The notes under the pieces were generated by a model. The model worked only from the letters and a program-made list of their open reading frames with translations. It did not search any database and was not told the origin of the DNA. The translations under genes and the position numbers were made by a program. From Fibrobacter sp. UWB11 (GTDB taxonomy: Bacteria > Fibrobacterota > Fibrobacteria > Fibrobacterales > Fibrobacteraceae), in the NCBI RefSeq assembly GCF_900143015.1, contig NZ_FSRT01000001.1:1984001-2048000 (forward strand): a stretch of 64,000 nt of DNA, read 5' to 3'. Below are positions 52,996-60,128 of this stretch, piece by piece; positions within the stretch are counted from its first letter, which is position 1, and every line of letters starts with the position of its first letter.

Positions 52996-53017
52996 CACCT
53001 ATTACCTAATTCCTAAC
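52984..53017 (-). repeat. Right terminal repeat of the four-helix-bundle element
   Basis: On the plus strand: CCTAACC, CCTAACA, CCTATTA, CCTAATT, CCTAAC. It is inverted relative to the left repeat (52573-52605), overlaps the end of the four-helix-bundle ORF, and stops one base before the ATG of map. Confidence 0.75.
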
Positions 53018-53018
53018 A

Positions 53019-53780
53019 ATGGCTAAGATCAAAGTAAAATCCGCAAAAGAAATCGAACTGATCCGCGATGCCGGCGCTCTCGCTGCCGAAACGCTGATCC
53101 GTGCGGGCGAAATGTGCAAGCCCGGCGTCTCCACGCTCGAAATCGATGAATTCATCGGCGACTACACTCGCCAGCACAAGGGCATCTCCGCATGCATGGG
53201 CTACCACGGTTACCCGCGTTATGCCTGCATCAGCATCAACGAAGTTGTCTGCCACGGCATCCCGAACGCAAACACCATCCTCAAGGATGGCGACATCGTG
53301 AACATCGACATCACGACAATCCTCTCCGGCTACCACGGTGATACCTCCGCCATGTTCTGCGTCGGCAAAGTTTCTGACATTGCCCGCGAACTCGTGGACA
53401 CGGCCAAGTTCTGCATGGAAGAAGGCATCCGCGCTGCAGGCGAAAGAGGCGCCCACTGGAACGACATCGGCTGCGCCATTCAGGACATCGCCGACGAACA
53501 CGGCTTTAGCGTTGTCGAAGACTACTGCGGTCACGGCATCGGTCGCGGCTTCCACGAAGAACCGACCGTCTACCACTTCCGCAACTACGAACGTTGCCCG
53601 TTCATCGAAGTTGGTAACGTGTTCACTGTCGAACCGATGCTCAACGTCGGTCGCCCGGGAACGAAGACTCTCGCTGACGGTTGGACCGCAGTGACCCGTG
53701 ACGGCTCTCTCAGTGCCCAGTGGGAACACACCGTCGTCAAAACCAAGGATGGCATCGACATCCTGACGCTTCCGCGATAG
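53019..53780 (+). CDS. map: Methionine aminopeptidase, type I
   Basis: 253 residues. It removes the initiator methionine. Metal ligands are all present: the two Asp in GDIVNIDITTILSGYHGDTS, His in GHGIGRGFHEEPTVYHF, Glu in NVFTVEPML and Glu in SAQWEHTVV. SINEVVCHGIPN carries the conserved His of the active site. Upstream of the ATG there is only the C-rich repeat of the preceding element. Its own promoter and ribosome site must therefore have been displaced, or map is now served by upstream transcription. Confidence 0.95.
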   Translation: MAKIKVKSAKEIELIRDAGALAAETLIRAGEMCKPGVSTLEIDEFIGDYTRQHKGISACMGYHGYPRYACISINEVVCHGIPNANTILKDGDIVNIDITTILSGYHGDTSAMFCVGKVSDIARELVDTAKFCMEEGIRAAGERGAHWNDIGCAIQDIADEHGFSVVEDYCGHGIGRGFHEEPTVYHFRNYERCPFIEVGNVFTVEPMLNVGRPGTKTLADGWTAVTRDGSLSAQWEHTVVKTKDGIDILTLPR

Positions 53781-53791
53781 ACGAATCAACC

Positions 53792-54127
53792 ATGTCCTTC
53801 CTCAGCAACGCCCGCGACAAGGCAGTCGAATTCTTTTTTCAGCGTAACGATTTCTTCAAGCAATTTGGAGAAATCCAAAACGTTGATATCGACTCGCAAG
53901 AAAACCAAGCAAACATCACCATCCTTCTGCATGGGGAAACTGTCCCCACTCTTCTTTGCACCCACTATTGCTTTGAAGATACTGACGAAGGAACGTTAAT
54001 TGTTATAAACAAAGTTGATAGTCCGAGAGAGATGATCAACGAAATCGCCGCGTGGTGGTTCAAGAGCCATTCCATCAAGAAAGCACTCCCCAAAGGCACA
54101 GGCTTATTCGCCAAAATTTTGTTCTAA
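53792..54127 (+). CDS. Small protein of unknown function, tandem paralogue 1
   Basis: 111 residues from the ATG at 53792, 11 bases after map. The core ANITILLHGETVPTLLCTHY, then FEDTDEGTLIVINKVDSPRE and MINEIAAWWFKSHSIKKALP, is shared with the next gene, so the two arose by duplication. The product is predicted to be cytoplasmic: strands followed by a C-terminal helix with a Trp-Trp pair. No signal, membrane segment or catalytic motif is visible. Position suggests an operon map / paralogue 1 / paralogue 2 / EcsC-like. Confidence 0.6.
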   Translation: MSFLSNARDKAVEFFFQRNDFFKQFGEIQNVDIDSQENQANITILLHGETVPTLLCTHYCFEDTDEGTLIVINKVDSPREMINEIAAWWFKSHSIKKALPKGTGLFAKILF

Positions 54128-54149
54128 CTGGCACCGAAGGAATTTTAGA

Positions 54150-54437
54150 ATGGACGAACAACTTCAAAAAGTCTTCAACAATATTTCTTTCAGCGTCAAC
54201 GCCGAGAAACAGACGATGGACCTTACCGTCCTCCCGCATGGCGAAACGGCTCCCATATCTTTCCATTTGAACTACAAACTCGTAGAAAATGGCGAAGAAA
54301 CCGAAATAATCGTCGAAAAAATCGCCTCCGATCGCATTTGGGTCGACGAAATTGTGCACTTGTGGCTAGAAAAAAGTAATTTTCAATATAGGATTCCCCA
54401 AAACCTCTCAAGAATTGTTAAAATGTTCTTGAAATAG
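54150..54437 (+). CDS. Small protein of unknown function, tandem paralogue 2
   Basis: 95 residues. MDLTVLPHGETAPISFHLNY, then ENGEETEIIVEKIASDRIWV and DEIVHLWLEKSNFQYRIPQN, aligns with paralogue 1 block by block (the GET-P, I-x-S-x-R and EI-x-x-W positions match). The N-terminal 15 residues of paralogue 1 are missing. There is no signal or membrane helix. The next gene follows 21 bases later behind AGGAG. I know no named family for it. Confidence 0.6.
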   Translation: MDEQLQKVFNNISFSVNAEKQTMDLTVLPHGETAPISFHLNYKLVENGEETEIIVEKIASDRIWVDEIVHLWLEKSNFQYRIPQNLSRIVKMFLK

Positions 54438-54458
54438 GAGAAAAAAAGGAGCAAGCCC

Positions 54459-55175
54459 ATGTTGAATTTTAAAGAATACAAAGACAAAAAAAGCGAATCC
54501 ATCCAGGAACTGTTTAACTCAATCGTCTTCAACCTGATTACGGACATTCCGGACTCGCTCCTTTGCCCAAACAACGATCCCGACAAGCGTGCCGACGTGC
54601 TTATCAAGCAAGCCGCATTGAAAGCCGCTACCGTAAGTACCTCGCTTTCTATCCCGGCCGGTTTTACCGGTGTCTTGACCTCTATCCCAGACATTGCCGC
54701 CGTCTGGCGCATCCAGGCACAGCTCGTCTCGGATATCGCCTGCACCTACGGCAAGTTCGCCATGCTCAGCCGTGAAGCCATGGTCTGGTGCCTTTTCCGC
54801 CACAGCGCAGCATCGCTCCTTCGTGATGTTGCCGTCCGCACCGGCAGCCGCATCGTAGTCCAGAAGCTTTCGCTCACGGCACTTCAGAAGTTGCTCCAGA
54901 AAATCGGTGTCAAGATTTCTGCAAACTTCCTCGGTCGCATCGCCCTCCGTGCCATCCCCGCCATTGGCGCTATCGGTAACGGTGCATACACCTACTTCGA
55001 CACCACCGAAGTCGGCAAGACCGCAATGGCATACTTCAAGGCACTCGAAGGAGTCGAAAAGCCGGAACTTGTCGAAAACAGCATCGACAAGGATCCCGAT
55101 TCCAGCGAATCCAAAGAAGAATCCACCGAAAAGAGCGAAAGTGATACAACGGACACTCCGGAAGAAAACGTTTAA
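54459..55175 (+). CDS. EcsC-like protein
   Basis: 238 residues. The segment SIPAGFTGVLTSIPDIAAVW then RIQAQLVSDIACTYGKFAML is the EcsC family core, and ALRAIPAIGAIGNGAYTYFD near residue 170 is the usual glycine-rich second hydrophobic stretch. The C-terminal 40 residues are acidic (ESKEESTEKSESDTT). EcsC proteins are membrane-associated and first known from an ABC-exporter operon of Bacillus; their biochemical role is unsettled. Here there is no exporter, but two small paralogues upstream. A hairpin terminator follows. Confidence 0.75.
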   Translation: MLNFKEYKDKKSESIQELFNSIVFNLITDIPDSLLCPNNDPDKRADVLIKQAALKAATVSTSLSIPAGFTGVLTSIPDIAAVWRIQAQLVSDIACTYGKFAMLSREAMVWCLFRHSAASLLRDVAVRTGSRIVVQKLSLTALQKLLQKIGVKISANFLGRIALRAIPAIGAIGNGAYTYFDTTEVGKTAMAYFKALEGVEKPELVENSIDKDPDSSESKEESTEKSESDTTDTPEENV

Positions 55176-55204
55176 ACAAAATTTTTCTCATAAAGGTTTT
55201 CAAA

Positions 55205-55233
55205 AAGCAGCCTGTTTTAAGGTTGCTTTTTTA
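55205..55233 (+). terminator. Rho-independent terminator of the EcsC-like gene
   Basis: AAGCAGCCT-GTTTTA-AGGTTGCTT (one G-T pair) followed by TTTT. Confidence 0.75.
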
Positions 55234-55294
55234 CATTTTTAGCTAATTTAAGCCAAATTCTCCCCCTTTTATACCATCAAATGAAAAAGCGCCC

Positions 55295-55324
55295 TTGAGT
55301 TCCCCCCAAAATTTTCTATTTTTG
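55295..55324 (+). promoter_or_regulatory. Promoter of fusA, Bacteroidota-type
   Basis: TTG (55295-55297), 19 bases, TATTTTTG (55317-55324). It matches the TTTG-N19-21-TAnnTTTG layout and lies 45 bases before the fusA ATG. Confidence 0.65.
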
Positions 55325-55368
55325 GGCGCAACATTCAATAACATCAACTCCATTAGTGGAATAAAAAT

Positions 55369-57498
55369 ATGAAAGACATCCAACTGCACAGAAATATTGG
55401 TATTTCTGCCCACATCGACTCTGGTAAGACAACTCTTACCGAACGTATCCTTTACTTCACAAAGCGTATTCACGCTATCCACGAAGTTCGTGGTAAAGAC
55501 GGCGTCGGTGCCACGATGGACTCCATGGAACTTGAACGCGAACGCGGTATCACGATTCAGTCTGCCGCTACCTTCGCAAACTGGACCCACACCAAGACCG
55601 GCGAACGCGACTCCATCAACATCATCGATACCCCGGGGCACGTGGACTTCACGATCGAAGTGGAACGTTCTCTCCGCGTGTTGGACGGTGCTATCCTCGT
55701 CCTCACTGGCGTTGAAGGCGTCCAGTCCCAGTCTATTACCGTTGACCGCCAAATGCGCCGTTACCATGTGCCGCGCGTCGTGTTCGTGAACAAGTGCGAC
55801 CGCTCTGGTGCAAACCCGCTCCGCGTTGCAGTCATGCTCAAGGAAAAGCTCAACCACAAGCCGTGCGTCATGCAGATTCCTATAGGTTTGGAATCCAATC
55901 TTAAGGGCGTGGTCGACCTTCTCGAAATGAAGGCTTACTACTTCGAAGGCGACAACGGCGACGACATGATCGAAAAGGAAATCCCGGAAGAACTCGTCGA
56001 CCAGGCTAACGAATACCGCGAAAAGCTCGTTGACTGCTGCGCTGACTACAGCGACGAAGTCATGGAAAAGGCTATGGAAGGCCAGTATGGCGTCGACCAG
56101 ATCGACAAGGCCCTCCTCAAGAAGGTTATCCGCGAAGCTACCATCCGCCTCGACATCACTCCGGTGTTCATGGGTTCTGCTCACAAGAACATTGGTGTCC
56201 AGAAGCTCCTCGACGGTGTTATCGACTTCCTCCCGTGCCCGACCGACGTTGAAAACAAGGCTCTCGACCTCGACAACAACGAAGCTGAAGTTATCCTCAA
56301 GTCCGAAGACAACGCACCGCTCGTCTGCTACGCATTCAAGCTCGTGAACGACCGCTATGGCCAGCTCACCTACGTCCGCGTTTACCAGGGTACCCTCAAG
56401 AAGGGCGACATGATCACCAACATGGCAACCGGCAAGAAGGTTTCCGTTGGCCGTCTCGTCCGTATGCACGCTGACGAAATGGTGGATATCACCGAAGCCG
56501 GTGCAGGCGACATCGTTGCTCTGTTCGGTATCGACTGCGCATCCGGTACGACATTCACGGATGGCAAGAACCACTACAACATGACTTCTATGCACGTTCC
56601 TAACCCGGTTATCGAACTTGTTATTGAAGCCAAGAACCGTGACGACCTCGACAACATGTCCAAGGCCCTCAACCGCTTCACGAAGGAAGACCCGACGTTC
56701 CAGGTCGAAGTTGACAAGGAATCTGGTCAGACCATCATCAAGGGTATGGGCGAACTCCACCTTGACGTTTATATCGAACGTATGCGCCGTGAATACAAGT
56801 GCGACGTGACGACTGGTGCTCCGCAGGTTGCTTACCGCGAAACCATCACCCGCCCGGCCAAGTTCGACTACACTCACAAGAAGCAGACTGGTGGTTCTGG
56901 TCAGTACGCTAAGGTCGTCGGTGAAATGCGTCCGATGGCTGTCGAAGGCGACCAGGAAAAGGTCTACAACTTCGTCAACTCCGTCGTCGGTGGCCGTATT
57001 CCGAAGGAATACATCCCGTCTTGCGACAAGGGTTTCCAGAGCTGCATGGAAGCAGGTTCTTTGATCGGCTTCCCGGTTGTGGGTATCGAAATGGAAGTTC
57101 AGGATGGTGCATTCCACCCGGTCGACTCCTCTGATATGGCGTTCCAGGTTGCAGCCCGTATGGCCTTCCGCGAAGCTTTCGCCAAGGCTGGTGCTCAGAT
57201 CCTCGAACCGATCATGAAGGTCGAAATCCAGACTCCGACCGAATTCCAGGGCGGCGTTGTGGGTAACGTTTCTCAGCGTCGTGGTGCTATCACTGGCACT
57301 AGCGAAGAACTCGGCATGACCACCATCACCGCTGAAGTTCCGCTTTCCGAAATGTTCGGTTATGCTACGGACCTCCGTTCCATGACCCAAGGTAAGGCTG
57401 AATTCACCATGGAATTCTGCAAGTACCTCCCGGTTCCGAAGAACATCCAGGAAGAACTCATCAAGAAGTACGGCGACAAGGTTAAGGCAAGAGCTTAA
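55369..57498 (+). CDS. fusA: Elongation factor G
   Basis: 709 residues. This GTPase drives ribosomal translocation. G1 is [14 protein letters not shown], the switch region [21 protein letters not shown]3 DTPGHVDFT and G4 [11 protein letters not shown]. Domain III-V blocks include [14 protein letters not shown] and [20 protein letters not shown]. Codon use is strongly biased toward a few C-ending codons, as in highly expressed genes. It is a single-gene unit between a clear promoter and terminator rather than in an str operon with rpsL/rpsG/tuf, so it may be one of several EF-G copies. Confidence 0.96.
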   Translation: MKDIQLHRNIGISAHIDSGKTTLTERILYFTKRIHAIHEVRGKDGVGATMDSMELERERGITIQSAATFANWTHTKTGERDSINIIDTPGHVDFTIEVERSLRVLDGAILVLTGVEGVQSQSITVDRQMRRYHVPRVVFVNKCDRSGANPLRVAVMLKEKLNHKPCVMQIPIGLESNLKGVVDLLEMKAYYFEGDNGDDMIEKEIPEELVDQANEYREKLVDCCADYSDEVMEKAMEGQYGVDQIDKALLKKVIREATIRLDITPVFMGSAHKNIGVQKLLDGVIDFLPCPTDVENKALDLDNNEAEVILKSEDNAPLVCYAFKLVNDRYGQLTYVRVYQGTLKKGDMITNMATGKKVSVGRLVRMHADEMVDITEAGAGDIVALFGIDCASGTTFTDGKNHYNMTSMHVPNPVIELVIEAKNRDDLDNMSKALNRFTKEDPTFQVEVDKESGQTIIKGMGELHLDVYIERMRREYKCDVTTGAPQVAYRETITRPAKFDYTHKKQTGGSGQYAKVVGEMRPMAVEGDQEKVYNFVNSVVGGRIPKEYIPSCDKGFQSCMEAGSLIGFPVVGIEMEVQDGAFHPVDSSDMAFQVAARMAFREAFAKAGAQILEPIMKVEIQTPTEFQGGVVGNVSQRRGAITGTSEELGMTTITAEVPLSEMFGYATDLRSMTQGKAEFTMEFCKYLPVPKNIQEELIKKYGDKVKARA

Positions 57499-57533
57499 TC
57501 CAAGCCAAACCAGCTAAAACTTCTCGAAAGTTT

Positions 57534-57567
57534 AAAAGGCCTGCAACGAAAGTTGCAGGCCTTTTTG
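57534..57567 (+). terminator. Rho-independent terminator of fusA
   Basis: AGGCCTGCAAC-GAAA-GTTGCAGGCCT flanked by AAA and TTTTT: an 11-bp stem. Confidence 0.95.
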
Positions 57568-57906
57568 TTTCCCAAACACCCTAATGAGCCCTCTATCATT
57601 CCACTCATGTTCCCTACGGCGCCCAAAACACGCCTAACGTAATCATGACAAAGGAAGAGCCCCGCAAGGGAGCTCACGGGACTCTCATGATAACGTAACA
57701 CTAGTAAGTTCTACTCCGCGATTCGATCCGGCTTCCCGTCTCAGAACCAGAATTTACTGGTGTCACATGAATAATATAACGCGGGAATGATTAGCGCGGA
57801 CAAAAAAAATTTACGGAGCTAGTTCCCAAAAAGAACATTCCAATATGGAATAGCGGCTTCGCCGCAGTTACCAGAGCTTAGTTAGCAGAACGTCAGGATG
57901 ACGGCG
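57568..57906. other. Long intergenic stretch with a structured element
   Basis: About 340 bases with no credible ORF. It holds the paired element at 57637-57696, a short palindrome ACCAGAATTTACTGGT near 57743, GCGGGAATGATTAGCGCGG near 57781-57799, and toward mazG scattered hairpin words (GCGGCTTCGCCGC; CGTCAGGATGACGGCG). The last is likely the mazG 3' hairpin, without a clear T tract. Confidence 0.5.
57637..57696 (+). ncRNA. Candidate structured RNA or paired element
   Basis: ACGTAATCATGA (57637-57648) pairs with TCATGATAACGT (57685-57696), 12 positions with one mismatch. Inside, GAGCCCC-GCAA-GGG-A-GCTC (57657-57675) forms a 7-bp stem with one bulged A and, on the plus strand, a GNRA-type GCAA tetraloop. 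No known RNA family is recognised, and no promoter is obvious. Its status as a transcript is unproven. Confidence 0.35.
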
Positions 57907-58704
57907 TTAAGAAGACAACTTTGCTTCTTTCCACAGCTTTTGCAGGCCTTCTAGCCCCACATCCTTGATTTCCTTGCCCTGTTCCTTGACACGGCGTTCC
58001 ACTTCGCGGAAACGCTTTTCGAACTTGTTGTTAGCACGTTGCAAAGCGATATTCGCATTAAAGCCGCAATGGCGAGCCACATTCACCAAGCTAAACATGA
58101 TATCGCCGAATTCATCTTCGAGGCGATCTACGTTCGCATTTTCAGAAGAAACGTTCTCCATTTCTGCACGGAATTCAGCAAATTCTTCTTGAGCCTTGTC
58201 AAACACTGGCCCCGGTTCGCCCCAGTCAAAACCGACTTTAGCAACTCGGCGAATAATATCTTGCGAACGCGCGAGCGTAGGCATGCTCTTGCTCACTTTA
58301 TCCATAATAGACTGCCCAGCATGCTTTATGTTGTTTTTTTCTTGAGCCTTGATGCGTTCCCAACGGCGACTGACTTCATTTGCATTATCGACTTGAGCAT
58401 CACCAAACACATGTGGATGCCTGCGTACCATTTTTTCACAAAGGCCTTGAATTACATCGTCAATGGAAAAATCGCCTTGTTCCTTACAGACCTGCGAATG
58501 GAAAATGACTTGGAAAAGCACATCGCCAAGTTCTTCGCACATGTGTTCCTTGTCGCCCTCTTGAGCGGCATCGATAAACTCACAACTTTCTTCAACCAAA
58601 TACGGCAACAGCGAATGTGTATCCTGCTTGCGGTCCCATGGGCAACCATTCTCCGAACGGAGACGTGCCATAATATCAACCAAATCGTTAAACGAGTATT
58701 TCAT
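57907..58704 (-). CDS. mazG: Nucleoside triphosphate pyrophosphohydrolase MazG
   Basis: 265 residues from the ATG at 58704; an in-frame ATG at 58749 would add 15 residues unrelated to the family and is rejected. MazG hydrolyses NTPs to NMPs and pyrophosphate. The first domain has GCPWDRKQDTHSLLPYLVEE and the EExxE...ExxD set (SCEFIDAAQEGDKEHMCEEL, GDVLFQVIFHSQ). The second repeats it (AQEEFAEFRAEM; LEDEFGDIMFSLVNVARH). TATCTTTT lies exactly five bases before the ATG and no Shine-Dalgarno is seen, so the message may be leaderless. Confidence 0.94.
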   Translation of the reverse strand: MKYSFNDLVDIMARLRSENGCPWDRKQDTHSLLPYLVEESCEFIDAAQEGDKEHMCEELGDVLFQVIFHSQVCKEQGDFSIDDVIQGLCEKMVRRHPHVFGDAQVDNANEVSRRWERIKAQEKNNIKHAGQSIMDKVSKSMPTLARSQDIIRRVAKVGFDWGEPGPVFDKAQEEFAEFRAEMENVSSENANVDRLEDEFGDIMFSLVNVARHCGFNANIALQRANNKFEKRFREVERRVKEQGKEIKDVGLEGLQKLWKEAKLSS

Positions 58705-58709
58705 GCTAT

Positions 58710-58717
58710 AAAAGATA
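58710..58717 (-). promoter_or_regulatory. -7-type box TATCTTTT, five bases before mazG
   Basis: Read leftward: TATCTTTT, ATAGC, ATG. It has the same spacing as at miaB and the HAD phosphatase gene. Confidence 0.5.
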
Positions 58718-58853
58718 GAAAGTATAACGGGCCCTTGTTTTTGCTCCATAAATTCAGTAAATTAGTTACACCATTATTTATACCGTTAATTTTATCGTTT
58801 CCTATATCGTTACGTTTATCAAATTACCATGGCGCCTTGCGCTTGAAAAAAAT

Positions 58854-59753
58854 ATGGAAACGAATCTTTTATACAACGAACCTTACCGCGAACTTTTCCG
58901 CGACAATTATCCGCTCCTTCTCGGTGCATCCAAGTTCTGCCCCAAACGGCTTTTTTGCAAAGGTACACTCCCCTCCGCTGATAAAATTGGAATCGCGATG
59001 GTCGGCACCCGCCGCCCAACAGCCTCCGCCGAAGAACTCTGCAGGCGGCTAGTCGCATCGCTTAAAGGTACAAATGCTATTGTCATTTCTGGGCTAGCCC
59101 AAGGTATTGACTGCTATTGCCACAAAGCAGCACTAGAAGCCGGGATTCCAACGATAGCCGTCCTCGCGCAAGGGCTAGATGCAAAAATCGACGGAGAACG
59201 CGCAACTATCGCAGAGCGCATTTTGCAAGCTGGAGGCGCACTTCTGAGCGAATATGAAAGCGACACTCCCGCCTACAAGGGGAACTTCATCGCACGGAAC
59301 CGCATCATCAGCGGGCTTAGCCAAGCAACGCTCGTCGTCCAAAGCCGCCAAAAGGGAGGCGCCCTTCTCACCGCGCAATTCTGCCTAGACGAAGATAAGC
59401 CGCTCCTCGCCATCCCCGGGAATTTCGACTGTGACCTCTATAGCGGCACCAACGCACTCCTCGACAGCGGACGCGCAAAACCCGTATTCATTCCTGAAAG
59501 TTTGCGTTCTGTAGCAGGGGTTCCATTCCTCGAAGGAGCGAAGATTGAGCAGCTTACGACATGCGGAGTGCAACTATCGAGCGCGGCACAGAAAGTTTTC
59601 GACCGTTTTAACGGGTTCCGCAAAACATTTTCGGAACTTCAAGAAGATTTTGACTTTAAGGCACCGGAACTTTTAGCTATATTGACGGAGCTAGAAATAT
59701 CTGGTCTAGTCACATCAAAGGACAACTTCCAATTCTATTTTAACGGAGCATAA
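58854..59753 (+). CDS. dprA: DNA-processing protein DprA
   Basis: 299 residues, shorter than average because the N-terminal SAM-like domain is missing or reduced. DprA protects incoming single-stranded DNA in transformation and loads RecA. The Rossmann core is clear: AMVGTRRPTASAEELCRRL, VISGLAQGIDCYCHKAALEA, LLSEYESDTPA, FIARNRIISGLSQATLVVQS and GGALLTAQFCLDEDKPLLAI followed by PGNFD. A C-terminal winged helix (VFDRFNGFRKTFSELQEDFD) is present. The ftsB-like gene starts four bases after its stop. Confidence 0.93.
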   Translation: METNLLYNEPYRELFRDNYPLLLGASKFCPKRLFCKGTLPSADKIGIAMVGTRRPTASAEELCRRLVASLKGTNAIVISGLAQGIDCYCHKAALEAGIPTIAVLAQGLDAKIDGERATIAERILQAGGALLSEYESDTPAYKGNFIARNRIISGLSQATLVVQSRQKGGALLTAQFCLDEDKPLLAIPGNFDCDLYSGTNALLDSGRAKPVFIPESLRSVAGVPFLEGAKIEQLTTCGVQLSSAAQKVFDRFNGFRKTFSELQEDFDFKAPELLAILTELEISGLVTSKDNFQFYFNGA

Positions 59754-59757
59754 TTAG

Positions 59758-60036
59758 TTGCACATACGACTTATTATTGGAATTGCCACCTCGATTACCT
59801 TCGCGTTCCTGGTGTTCCACTTGCTGTTCGGCAAGAACAGCATCCCAGAGCAGCGTAGAATCGCGAAAGAAATCAAGCTCTACCAGATGCAGATTGACTC
59901 GCTCGCCAAAGTTATCGAAGAACGCGACGAGCTCATCCAAAAATTAAAGACCGATTCCCTCTACAAAGAAGAAATTCTACGTACCCGCTACGGCATGAGC
60001 CGTGAAAACGAGAAAGTATTTCAGCTGGTTAAGTAG
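59758..60036 (+). CDS. FtsB/DivIC-type septum-formation initiator
   Basis: 92 residues, starting with TTG four bases after dprA. One N-terminal membrane helix (LIIGIATSITFAFLVFHLLF) is followed by a coiled coil (EIKLYQMQIDSLAKVIEERD, ELIQKLKTDSLYKEEI) and the family ending YGMSRENEKVFQLVK. FtsB links FtsL and FtsQ in the divisome and activates septal wall synthesis. Size and layout fit well. A non-ATG start and coupling to dprA may keep expression low. Confidence 0.85.
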   Translation: MHIRLIIGIATSITFAFLVFHLLFGKNSIPEQRRIAKEIKLYQMQIDSLAKVIEERDELIQKLKTDSLYKEEILRTRYGMSRENEKVFQLVK

Positions 60037-60128
60037 TTGGTAGAACTTAGACAGCTTCGCTCTTAGAACTTAGATAGATTGCCGCGCTTCGCTCGCAATG
60101 ACGTTTTTCACAATTCTAAGCTCTAAAC
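60037..60128. repeat. Scattered hairpin sequences between converging genes
   Basis: TAGAACTTAGA occurs twice (about 60051 and 60065-60075, the first after GTTGG). GATTGCCGCGCTTCGCTCGCAATGACG follows cut here as GATTGCCGCG...CGCAATGACG, with TTCTAAGCTCTAA in inverse form on the far side. Similar GCTTCGCTC-type words are common as dispersed intergenic repeats. No function can be given. Confidence 0.45.

Noticed and set aside
52573-53017. Diversity-generating retroelement
   Set aside because: There is an Avd-like protein but no reverse transcriptase, template repeat or variable repeat nearby.
55243-57390. 715-codon open frame antisense to fusA
   Set aside because: It is produced by the strong C-ending codon bias of fusA; no family features or plausible start signals.
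57700-57800. tmRNA, RNase P RNA or 6S RNA in the fusA-mazG gap
   Set aside because: I looked for the conserved ends and core words of these RNAs on both strands and did not find them.
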